Source: an uncultured Oscillospiraceae bacterium
Lineage (GTDB): Bacteria; Bacillota; Clostridia; Oscillospirales; Oscillospiraceae
Assembly: GCA_934668295.1 (NCBI GenBank)
Contig: CAKUND010000069.1
Coordinates: forward strand, 1 to 10,430
DNA: 10,430 bases
Reading direction: 5' to 3'
A program made the position numbers and the translations under genes. Below the pieces are notes generated by a model. The model was given only the letters and a program-made list of their open reading frames with translations, was not told where the DNA came from and ran no database searches. Every line of letters begins with the position of its first letter. The first letter of the stretch is position 1. Shown one piece after another: positions 1-6,208 of the stretch.

Positions 1-16
1 GTAATTTGTCTTTCCA

Positions 17-50
17 CGGTTCCCTGCTGCGAAACACCGGCAGGGAACCG
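17..50 (+). terminator. Hairpin upstream of acsB (possible terminator of an upstream gene)
   Basis: An 11 bp perfect stem (CGGTTCCCTGC at 17-27 with GCAGGGAACCG at 40-50) closes a 12-base loop. The bases that follow (CATTTCCCC) are only weakly T-rich, so it is not a textbook intrinsic terminator. It could end transcription of a gene lying to the left of the window, or be a leader structure for acsB if transcription starts further upstream. The inverted repeat is certain; the role is inferred. Confidence 0.4.
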
Positions 51-64
51 CCGCATTTCCCCTA

Positions 65-70
65 TATAAT
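65..70 (+). promoter_or_regulatory. Possible -10 box upstream of acsB
   Basis: A perfect TATAAT lies in the short AT-rich stretch between the hairpin and the acsB ribosome binding site, 33 bases before the start codon. No recognisable -35 hexamer sits 16-18 bp upstream, because that space is occupied by the 3' arm of the hairpin. There is no extended -10 TG either. If it is a promoter it would need an activator or an unusual sigma factor; it may equally be chance in an AT-rich patch. Confidence 0.3.
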
Positions 71-102
71 TCAAAATCCAACAGAATTTGCAGGAGGTAT
101 TT

Positions 103-2238
103 ATGAGCGTATTAACCGATCTCATCTATGGCGGCTCGCATGCCGTGGCTGGCCTGACCGAAGGTGCAGTCAATGACGCCATTGCAAAATATGGCGCAGA
201 TCATCCCATTGCCTTCCCCGATACCGCGTACTTCTTCCCCACCATCTACGCGGCTACCGGCGTCAAGGTCAAGACTCTGGGCGATCTGCCCGCCTGCGTG
301 GGCGTTCTCAAGAGCCTCATTACCGACCAGGAGGATCTGGGCCAGGCGCTCAATGCCGGTCTGGCCACCGCTGTCGGCGCTGAGATCCTTGAGGGCCTCA
401 AGTTTGCCGAGCCGAAGGACGCCTATGAGCAGGCCGCGGTTCCCGGCATCGGCTTTGTGCCCGATCCCATCATCCGCTCTCTCGGCGTGCCGCTGGTCAC
501 GGGCGATATCCCCGGCGTGGCCGTTGTGCTGGGCAAGGCTGAGAACCCCGAAGACGTTGCAAAGGTCGTCAAGGATTATCAGGCCAAGGGCATCATGACC
601 TTCATGGTCGGCGACGTCATTGAGCAGTGCGCAGACGCAGGCGTCAAGATGGGCCTCGAGCTCCGCGTTATCCCGCTGGGCCACGATGTGACCGCCGTCA
701 TCCACGTCGTCACCGTCGCCATCCGTGCCGCGCTGATCTTCGGCAACGTGCAGCCGGGCGATCTGGCGGGCCTGCTCAAGTACACCAAGGAGCGCGTTCC
801 CGCGTTCGTCAATACCTTCGGCGCGATCGACAACGTCGTCGTTTCCGCGGGCGCAGGCGCGATCGCGCTGGGCTTCCCGGTCGTGGTCGATATCGACCTC
901 GGCGAAAATCAGGTTCCGGGCGCGCTCGAATCCTGCACCGACCATAATGAGACCGTTAAGAAGTCTCTGGAGCTGCGCGGCATCAAGATCAAGTCCAAGG
1001 AGCTGCCGATCCCCGTCGCGTTCGCAGCTGCGTTCGAGGGCGAGATTATCCGCAAGGCCGACATGAAGGTCGAGTTCTGGTCCGCCAAGAATACCACCTG
1101 CGAGCTCGTGCTGGCCAAGGGGCTGGACGAGGTCGAGGATCACAAGCTCGTCATCGAGGGCCCGGATATCGATTCCGGTGATCTCGAATACGCCCTTGCC
1201 ACCTGCGTCTATGTCGCGGGCAAGAAGATGCAGGCCGACTTTGAGTCTGTTATCGAGCGTAAGATCCACGCCTGGTTCAACTACATGGAAGGCGTCATGC
1301 ACACCGGCCAGCGCAACCAGTTCCGTATCCGTATCTCCAAGGACGCCTATGACAAGGGCCTGCGTCTGACGCACTTTGCCGAGGTTCTGTATCACATGAT
1401 CACGGACGAATTCGACGCCGTCGTCGACAAGTGCGAGGTGCACCTCATTACCGACCCGGTCAAGGCCACTGCATTCCTGAACGACGTTGCCGTTCCGCGC
1501 TACAACATGCGCGACGACCGTCTGGCCTCCATGACCGACGAATCCGTTGACCGCTTCTTCACCTGCATCCTCTGTCAGTCCTTCGCCCCGGCGCACTGCT
1601 GTGTGGTCACGCCGGAACGCCTGGGTCTGTGCGGCGCGGTCTCCTGGCTCGACGCGAAGGCGACCTATGAGCTGAACCCGAACGGCCCGTCCCAGCCCAT
1701 CATGAAGGAAGGCTGCCTCGACGAGCGCACCGGCCGCTACACCACCGTCAACGACGCCATCAAGGACGCGACCCACGGCGCGGTTGAAGAAGTCACGCTG
1801 TACTCCATCATGGAAGACCCGATGACCTCCTGCGGCTGCTTCGAGTGCATCTCCGGCATTGAGCCGATGTCCAACGGCTTCATCGTTGTCAACCGTGAGT
1901 ACGCAGGCATGACCCCCGCAGGCATGACCTTCGGCGAGCTGGCCTCCTGCACCGGCGGCGGTGTCCAGACGCCGGGCTACATGGGCCACGGCCGTCACTT
2001 CATCTCCTCCAAGAAGTTCATCCACGCCGAGGGCGGCATCGAGCGCATCGTCTGGATGCCGAAGGAGCTGAAGGACGACGTCGGCGAACGCCTGAACAAG
2101 ACCGCCAAGGAGCTCTACGGCATCGACAACTTCACCGACATGATCGCCGACGAGACGATCTGCACCGACTGCGACGCGCTGCTCGAGTTCCTGCAGGAGA
2201 AGAACCACCCGGTTCTCGCTCTCGAGCCGCTGATGTGA
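103..2238 (+). CDS. acsB: CO-methylating acetyl-CoA synthase (Wood-Ljungdahl pathway)
   Basis: This 711-residue enzyme builds acetyl-CoA from CO, coenzyme A and a methyl group delivered by the corrinoid iron-sulfur protein, the last step of the carbonyl branch. Cluster A ligands are all present: C488, C491, C500 and C510 match the 3/12/22 spacing of Moorella C506/C509/C518/C528 for the [4Fe-4S]-Ni(p) site. C577-G578-C579 is the CGC motif holding the distal nickel (Moorella 595-597). The stretch CILCQSFAPAHC and the later GMTPAGMTFGEL are family hallmarks. It has the long bacterial layout, with an N-terminal domain that docks on CO dehydrogenase, but starts about 17-18 residues later than the Moorella protein (from memory). 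ATG at 103 is chosen because AGGAGG at 92-97 lies 5 bases upstream; an in-frame TTG at 88 overlaps the approach to that site. No CO dehydrogenase gene is in the window. A GC hairpin follows. Identity is very secure. Confidence 0.97.
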   Translation: MSVLTDLIYGGSHAVAGLTEGAVNDAIAKYGADHPIAFPDTAYFFPTIYAATGVKVKTLGDLPACVGVLKSLITDQEDLGQALNAGLATAVGAEILEGLKFAEPKDAYEQAAVPGIGFVPDPIIRSLGVPLVTGDIPGVAVVLGKAENPEDVAKVVKDYQAKGIMTFMVGDVIEQCADAGVKMGLELRVIPLGHDVTAVIHVVTVAIRAALIFGNVQPGDLAGLLKYTKERVPAFVNTFGAIDNVVVSAGAGAIALGFPVVVDIDLGENQVPGALESCTDHNETVKKSLELRGIKIKSKELPIPVAFAAAFEGEIIRKADMKVEFWSAKNTTCELVLAKGLDEVEDHKLVIEGPDIDSGDLEYALATCVYVAGKKMQADFESVIERKIHAWFNYMEGVMHTGQRNQFRIRISKDAYDKGLRLTHFAEVLYHMITDEFDAVVDKCEVHLITDPVKATAFLNDVAVPRYNMRDDRLASMTDESVDRFFTCILCQSFAPAHCCVVTPERLGLCGAVSWLDAKATYELNPNGPSQPIMKEGCLDERTGRYTTVNDAIKDATHGAVEEVTLYSIMEDPMTSCGCFECISGIEPMSNGFIVVNREYAGMTPAGMTFGELASCTGGGVQTPGYMGHGRHFISSKKFIHAEGGIERIVWMPKELKDDVGERLNKTAKELYGIDNFTDMIADETICTDCDALLEFLQEKNHPVLALEPLM

Positions 2239-2260
2239 TCGGATCCCGCTTAACTGTCAC

Positions 2261-2288
2261 AAGCGCCCGGGCTTTCGCCCGGGCGCTT
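2261..2288 (+). terminator. Terminator-like hairpin after acsB
   Basis: A perfect 12 bp stem (AAGCGCCCGGGC with GCCCGGGCGCTT) closes a TTTC tetraloop 22 bases after the acsB stop. The following bases GCCTGTTTTC hold a short T-run set back by five bases, so termination may be imperfect. The strength and position of the stem make it the likely end of the acsB transcript. Confidence 0.7.
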
Positions 2289-2314
2289 GCCTGTTTTCAG
2301 AAAGACCTCTCGCT

Positions 2315-2355
2315 TCCGCAGGCCCGCAGATCAGCGCTGCTTTGCGGCCTGCGGA
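2315..2355. other. Second inverted repeat in the acsB-nupO gap
   Basis: TCCGCAGGCC at 2315-2324 pairs perfectly with GGCCTGCGGA at 2346-2355. With one bulged base the stem can extend three more pairs (GCA with TGC). The loop contains the palindrome AGCGCT. There is no T-run on either side, so a backup terminator is less likely than a protein-binding or remnant structure. The repeat is seen directly; function is unknown. Confidence 0.45.
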
Positions 2356-2378
2356 CAAATGCGGCGGCAAACGGCAGT

Positions 2379-2392
2379 TTTTTTGCAAAAAA
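2379..2392. repeat. A/T palindrome upstream of the nupO promoter
   Basis: TTTTTTGCAAAAAA is a perfect 14 bp palindrome in an otherwise GC-rich region. It ends 23 bases before the proposed -35 box of the nupO promoter, roughly -60 to -75 from the likely transcript start. It could be an A-tract/UP-like element, an operator, or a weak hairpin. The palindrome is certain; any role is inference. Confidence 0.5.
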
Positions 2393-2415
2393 CAGGCATG
2401 ATGAACAAAATAACT

Positions 2416-2444
2416 TTGATTTATGCGGCGGCTTATAGTATACT
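2416..2444 (+). promoter_or_regulatory. Predicted sigma-A-type promoter of the nupOPQ operon
   Basis: TTGATT at 2416-2421 (-35, four of six consensus bases) and TATACT at 2439-2444 (-10, five of six) are separated by exactly 17 bp. This lies in an AT-rich patch 63 bases before the nupO start codon. Transcription would begin around 2450-2452 and give a leader of about 55 bases. It is the best promoter in the window. Confidence 0.75.
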
Positions 2445-2456
2445 GAATACAATGGT

Positions 2457-2499
2457 TTCCGTCCTCGCAAGCGCGGGCCATAAAAACGGAAGGAGGGCG
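2457..2499 (+). promoter_or_regulatory. Structured 5' leader of nupO with two alternative folds
   Basis: One fold pairs TTCCGT (2457-2462) with ACGGAA (2486-2491), with an inner stem CTCGC/GCGGG (2464-2468 with 2473-2477); this leaves most of the AGGAGG ribosome binding site (2491-2496) free. A competing fold pairs CGTCCTC (2460-2466) with GAGGGCG (2493-2499), seven pairs including one wobble, which would bury the ribosome binding site. Both share bases and cannot form together. It does not resemble the purine riboswitch or another class I know. Translational control is an inference from pairing alone. Confidence 0.35.
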
Positions 2500-2506
2500 A
2501 AAGAAC

Positions 2507-4045
2507 TTGGAAACGAATTACGCGATCGAGATGCTGAACATCACAAAACGTTTCCCCGGAATCATCGCCAACGACAACATTACCCTGAAGCTGAAAAAGG
2601 GAGAAATTCACGCCCTGCTCGGCGAAAACGGCGCGGGCAAATCGACGCTTATGAGCGTCCTGTTTGGCCTGTACCAGCCGGAGGAGGGCGAGATCCACAA
2701 GGACGGCCGCAAGGTCGAGATTCGCAACCCGAACGACGCGAACGCGCTCGGCATCGGCATGGTGCACCAGCACTTCAAGCTGGTCGAGTGCTTCTCTGTC
2801 CTCGACAACATCATCCTCGGCGTCGAGCCGAACAAAATGGGCTTCCTGCAGAAGCAGGACGCGCGCAGAAAGGTCCTCGACCTGTCCGAGAAATACGGCC
2901 TGCACGTCGACCCCGACGCGATCATTGAGGATATCACCGTCGGCATGCAGCAGCGTACCGAAATTCTCAAAATGCTCTACCGCGACAACGAGATCCTGAT
3001 CTTCGACGAGCCGACGGCCGTTCTGACGCCGCAGGAGATCGAGGAGCTCATGCAGATCATGAAAAGCCTCGCGGCCGAGGGCAAGAGCATCCTGTTTATT
3101 TCCCACAAGCTGAACGAGATCATGGAGGTCTCCGACCGCGTGACCGTTCTGCGCAAGGGCAAGTGCATCGGCACGGTCGATACCGCAAGCACCACGGCGG
3201 AGGAGTTGTCTGCGATGATGGTCGGCAGAAACGTCAGCTTCCACGTGGAGAAGGGCCCGCTCAAAACAGGCAGCGAGGTTCTGTCTGTCGAGCATCTGAC
3301 GGTCGCCTCCAAGGTCCATAAGAACAACGCCGTCAAGGACGTGTCGTTCAAGGTCCGCGCGGGCGAGATCGTCTGCATCGCCGGCATCGACGGCAACGGC
3401 CAGACGGAGCTCGTCTACGCCCTGACCGGTCTGGAGCCCGCCGTGAGCGGCAAGATCACGCTCGAGGGCAAGGACATCACGCATGCCTCCATCCGCCAGC
3501 GCAGTCTCATGGGCATGAGCCATATCCCCGAGGACCGGCACAAGCACGGTCTCGTGCTCGACTATACGCTTGAGGACAACATGGTGCTCCAACGCTATTT
3601 TGAGCCGGAATTCACCGACAAAGCCGGCTTCCTGCGCCGCAAGAACATCCGCGCCTATGCCGACGGCCTGATCGAGCAGTACGATGTGCGCGCGGGCCAG
3701 GGCCCGGCTACGCCGGCGCGCAGCATGTCCGGCGGCAACCAGCAGAAGGCCATCGTCGCCCGCGAGATCGACAAGAACCCCGAGCTGCTCGTCGCAGTCC
3801 AGCCGACCCGCGGTCTGGACGTCGGCGCGATCGAGTACATTCACAAGCAGCTTGTTGCCCAGCGTGACGCGGGCAAGGCGGTGCTGCTCGTCTCGCTGGA
3901 GCTGGACGAGGTCATGGACGTGCCGGACCGCATTCTCGTCATGTACGAGGGCGAGATCGTCGGCGAGCTCGATCCCAAGTCCACCACGCAGGAGGAGCTT
4001 GGCCTCTACATGGCGGGCGCCAAGAGAGATGAGGTGAAAGCATGA
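2507..4045 (+). CDS. nupO: Nucleoside ABC transporter, double ATP-binding protein (NupO/NupA type)
   Basis: This 512-residue cytoplasmic ATPase has two fused ABC domains and should drive nucleoside uptake through the two permeases encoded next. Domain 1 (about 7-240) is complete: Walker A GENGAGKST at 39-47, Q-loop Q88, signature-like ITVGMQQR at 143-150, Walker B ending DEPT at 167-170, switch H200. Domain 2 (about 257-505) is degenerate: its P-loop reads GIDGNGQTE, where Q299 and T300 replace the Lys-Ser/Thr of GKS/T, Walker B ends VQPT (431-434) without the catalytic Glu, and the switch His is lost, while the signature MSGGNQQK (407-414) is intact. This asymmetry is normal for the RbsA/YufO (NupO) family, so one ATP site probably hydrolyses. 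The start is a TTG at 2507, 10 bases after AGGAGG; the next in-frame ATG (codon 9) lacks its own site. It overlaps nupP by four bases (ATGA). Substrate by homology and by the pdp-udk context; a sugar is less likely. Confidence 0.9.
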   Translation: METNYAIEMLNITKRFPGIIANDNITLKLKKGEIHALLGENGAGKSTLMSVLFGLYQPEEGEIHKDGRKVEIRNPNDANALGIGMVHQHFKLVECFSVLDNIILGVEPNKMGFLQKQDARRKVLDLSEKYGLHVDPDAIIEDITVGMQQRTEILKMLYRDNEILIFDEPTAVLTPQEIEELMQIMKSLAAEGKSILFISHKLNEIMEVSDRVTVLRKGKCIGTVDTASTTAEELSAMMVGRNVSFHVEKGPLKTGSEVLSVEHLTVASKVHKNNAVKDVSFKVRAGEIVCIAGIDGNGQTELVYALTGLEPAVSGKITLEGKDITHASIRQRSLMGMSHIPEDRHKHGLVLDYTLEDNMVLQRYFEPEFTDKAGFLRRKNIRAYADGLIEQYDVRAGQGPATPARSMSGGNQQKAIVAREIDKNPELLVAVQPTRGLDVGAIEYIHKQLVAQRDAGKAVLLVSLELDEVMDVPDRILVMYEGEIVGELDPKSTTQEELGLYMAGAKRDEVKA

Positions 4046-5184
4046 AAAAGAATCTTCTGAAAAACAGCGCCGTACAGACGCTGGTCGCGTCGCTGATCTG
4101 CATCGTGCTGGGCCTGTTCCTCGGATACCTCGTCCTGCTGCTGATCAATCCGAACGGCGCGGGCGACGCGATCCTGACGGTCATCAAGAATTTCTGGACA
4201 TACAACCGTCCGGCCTCCCAGATGAAGTATCTGGGCAACACGCTCGTCAAGACAGCTCCGCTGCTCATGTGCGCGCTGTCCATCCTGTTCTCCTATAAGG
4301 TCGGCCTGTTCAATATCGGCGCGGCCGGTCAGTACTGCATCGGCGCGGCGCTGAGTCTGTACGCGGCCCTGGGCCTCGGATGGAGCTGGCTGCCGTGCAT
4401 GTTGGTGGCGATCCTCGGCGGCGCGCTGCTGGCCGGGATCTCGGGCCTGCTCAAATCCTACTGCAATGTCAACGAGGTCATTTCCGGCATCATGCTCAAC
4501 TGGATCGTGCTGTATCTGACCAATATGCTCCTTACGCTTGTCAAGGAGGACGCCAGCCCCTATACCAGGGTCGTGGCCAACACCAACGCCTCCGCGGTGC
4601 TGCCGTCGCTCGGCCTCGGCGCGCTGTTCAACAAGAACCAGTATGTCGGCCTCGCGATCCCGCTGGCCGTCGTGATGGCGGTCGTCGTGTGGATCGTGCT
4701 CGACAAGACGAAATTCGGCTATGAGCTGAAGGCCACGGGTCTCAACAAAAACGCCGCGAAATACTGCGGCATGGCGGAAAAGCGCAACATCATCCTGAGC
4801 CTGATGATCTCCGGCGCGCTGGCCGGTATGGGTGCGGCGATGCTGTACCTCACCAGCTATGAGCAGTGGCAGTGCTCGTCCTCCTCCGTCCCGGCTATGG
4901 GCTTCAACGGCATCGCCGCGGCCTTCCTCGGCGGCCTCAACCCCATTGGCTCGATCTTCGCCTCGTTCTTTATCCAGCATATCACCGCCGGCGGCGCGTA
5001 TGTCGACAAGAGTATGTACTGCGCGCAGATCTCCGATCTGATCTCCGCGCTCATCATCTACCTGTGCGGCTTCGTTCTGTTCATGAAGAACGTGATGAGC
5101 TCCATTGCCGCCCGCCGGGAGGAAAAGGCCATTGCAAAGGCCAAGGCCCTGGCGGAAGCCAAGAAAGGAGGCGAGACGGAATGA
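4042..5184 (+). CDS. nupP: Nucleoside ABC transporter permease 1 (NupP/YufP type)
   Basis: This 380-residue integral membrane protein of the branched-chain/ribose permease superfamily forms half of the nucleoside channel. A first hydrophobic segment spans about residues 11-35. The family motif FNIGAAGQ lies at 90-97 (usually FNIGAEGQ, so the central Glu is Ala here), and NEVISGIMLNWI at 144-155 is a second hallmark, probably near the ATPase contact. Further hydrophobic segments continue to about residue 350. The C-terminal 30 residues are a charged Ala/Lys/Glu tail in the cytoplasm. The ATG overlaps the nupO stop and GAGGTG lies five bases upstream, which suggests translational coupling. Its own stop overlaps the nupQ start by four bases. 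Family assignment is firm; the exact nucleoside range cannot be read from sequence. Confidence 0.9.
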   Translation: MKKNLLKNSAVQTLVASLICIVLGLFLGYLVLLLINPNGAGDAILTVIKNFWTYNRPASQMKYLGNTLVKTAPLLMCALSILFSYKVGLFNIGAAGQYCIGAALSLYAALGLGWSWLPCMLVAILGGALLAGISGLLKSYCNVNEVISGIMLNWIVLYLTNMLLTLVKEDASPYTRVVANTNASAVLPSLGLGALFNKNQYVGLAIPLAVVMAVVVWIVLDKTKFGYELKATGLNKNAAKYCGMAEKRNIILSLMISGALAGMGAAMLYLTSYEQWQCSSSSVPAMGFNGIAAAFLGGLNPIGSIFASFFIQHITAGGAYVDKSMYCAQISDLISALIIYLCGFVLFMKNVMSSIAARREEKAIAKAKALAEAKKGGETE

Positions 5185-6122
5185 TCCTGCTGCTTCAGTA
5201 TACGCTGATCTTCGCGTCGGTTCTGATCCTGGTCGCCCTCGGCGGCTGCTTCGCAGAGCATTCCGGCGTCATTAACCTCGGCCTCGAAGGCATTATGATC
5301 ATGGGTGCGCTCGGCGGCGCGCTGACGATGCGCTATGTGCCGGATACGGCCCCGGCGATCGTGATGATCCTCGCGGTCATCGTCGTCTCCGCGCTGGTCG
5401 GCATGGTATATTCCTGCCTGCTTGCCGTGGCGAGCATCAACTTTAAAGCAGACCAGACCCTTGTCGGTACGGCACTGAACCTGCTCGGCACCGCCGGTGC
5501 GACCGTCATTGTCAAGGCCATCAACACCGCTGCCAACCCCGACGACGTTTCTTCCATCGTGCAGTATGGCGGCGCAAAGAGCGCGCTGCTGGTGTCCGTC
5601 GGCTCGTTTGAATTCAACTGGTTTATGCTCGTGGCGTTCATCGCGCTCGTGTTTGCCTATGTAACGCTGTACAAGACCCGCTTCGGCCTGCGCCTGATGG
5701 CCTGCGGCGAACATCCGCAGGCGGCTGCCAGCGTCGGCATCAACGTCTATAAGATGCGCTGGGCAGGCGTGCTCATTTCCGGCGTCCTCGGCGGCATCGG
5801 CGGCATCGTCTTCATCACCGCCGGCGTCTCGGAGTGGCGGTTTGAATACGGTGTGGCGGGCTTCGGCTTCCTGTCTCTCGCCGTTATGATCTTCGGCCAG
5901 TGGAAGCCGCAGCGCATTGCGCTGGCCGCGCTGCTGTTCGGCTTCTTCCGCGCACTCGGCAACGTTTACACGGGCTTCAGCTTCCTCAAGGCGCTGAACC
6001 TGCCGAGCTCTCTGTACAACATGCTGCCGTACATCATTTCGCTCATCGTGCTTGCCTTTACGTCCAAGAATTCCCGCGCGCCGAAGGCCGAGGGTATCCC
6101 CTACGACAAGGGCATGCGGTAA
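5181..6122 (+). CDS. nupQ: Nucleoside ABC transporter permease 2 (NupQ/YufQ type)
   Basis: This 313-residue multi-pass membrane protein is the second permease of the transporter. The start is the ATG overlapping the nupP stop, with AGGAGG nine bases upstream; the open frame continues further left only as a shadow of nupP. The hallmark HSGVINLGLEGIMIMGAL at 27-44 corresponds to the family's AGVINIGLEGMM segment. Hydrophobic helices fill most of the chain to about residue 295, and the C-terminal tail is short and basic. The nupO-nupP-nupQ order with ATGA overlaps is the same as in Bacillus nupOPQ and streptococcal nupABC. The BMP-family binding lipoprotein that normally accompanies these genes is not in the window. 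Confidence 0.9.
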   Translation: MILLLQYTLIFASVLILVALGGCFAEHSGVINLGLEGIMIMGALGGALTMRYVPDTAPAIVMILAVIVVSALVGMVYSCLLAVASINFKADQTLVGTALNLLGTAGATVIVKAINTAANPDDVSSIVQYGGAKSALLVSVGSFEFNWFMLVAFIALVFAYVTLYKTRFGLRLMACGEHPQAAASVGINVYKMRWAGVLISGVLGGIGGIVFITAGVSEWRFEYGVAGFGFLSLAVMIFGQWKPQRIALAALLFGFFRALGNVYTGFSFLKALNLPSSLYNMLPYIISLIVLAFTSKNSRAPKAEGIPYDKGMR

Positions 6123-6141
6123 GCTGCATCCGGTCTTTTGT

Positions 6142-6171
6142 CTCCGGCAGGTTCACACGGACTTGCCGGAG
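6142..6171 (+). terminator. Hairpin between nupQ and pdp (weak terminator or processing site)
   Basis: CTCCGGCAGGT (6142-6152) pairs with ACTTGCCGGAG (6161-6171): 11 pairs with one G-T wobble and an 8-base loop. It is followed by GCTTCATTTC, a poor T-tract. It lies in the 86-base gap between nupQ and pdp, where no good promoter is visible. It may lower rather than stop read-through, so pdp and udk could get part of their transcript from the nup promoter. Confidence 0.5.
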
Positions 6172-6208
6172 GCTTCATTTCAAGCTAGTTCAGGAGGATT
6201 TTGTTCCC

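Noticed and set aside
112..2208. 698-codon open frame on the minus strand opposite acsB
   Set aside because: It is a mirror of the strong G/C third-position bias of acsB. The translation is Asp/Val/Gly/His-rich with no recognisable domain, and acsB is unmistakable.
2445..2506. Purine or other known riboswitch in front of the nucleoside transporter
   Set aside because: The leader is only about 55 bases and lacks the three-way junction and conserved loops of a purine aptamer; only simple alternative hairpins can be drawn.
2287..2928. Alternative plus-strand frame (213 codons) overlapping the start of nupO
   Set aside because: It reads through the hairpin and promoter region and then out of frame through the nupO Walker A region; the translation is Arg/Pro-rich shadow sequence.
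2297..3844. 515-codon minus-strand open frame across nupO and its promoter
   Set aside because: Low-complexity Leu/Asp/Ala/Val translation typical of antisense shadows in GC-rich genes; it crosses the promoter and leader and matches no family.
3500..4045. Degenerate second ATPase site of NupO as a sign of gene decay
   Set aside because: Loss of the P-loop Lys, catalytic Glu and switch His in the second domain is usual in this transporter family, and the reading frame is intact.
4006..4980. 324-codon minus-strand open frame opposite nupP
   Set aside because: Antisense shadow; nupP has clear membrane helices, motifs and translational coupling.
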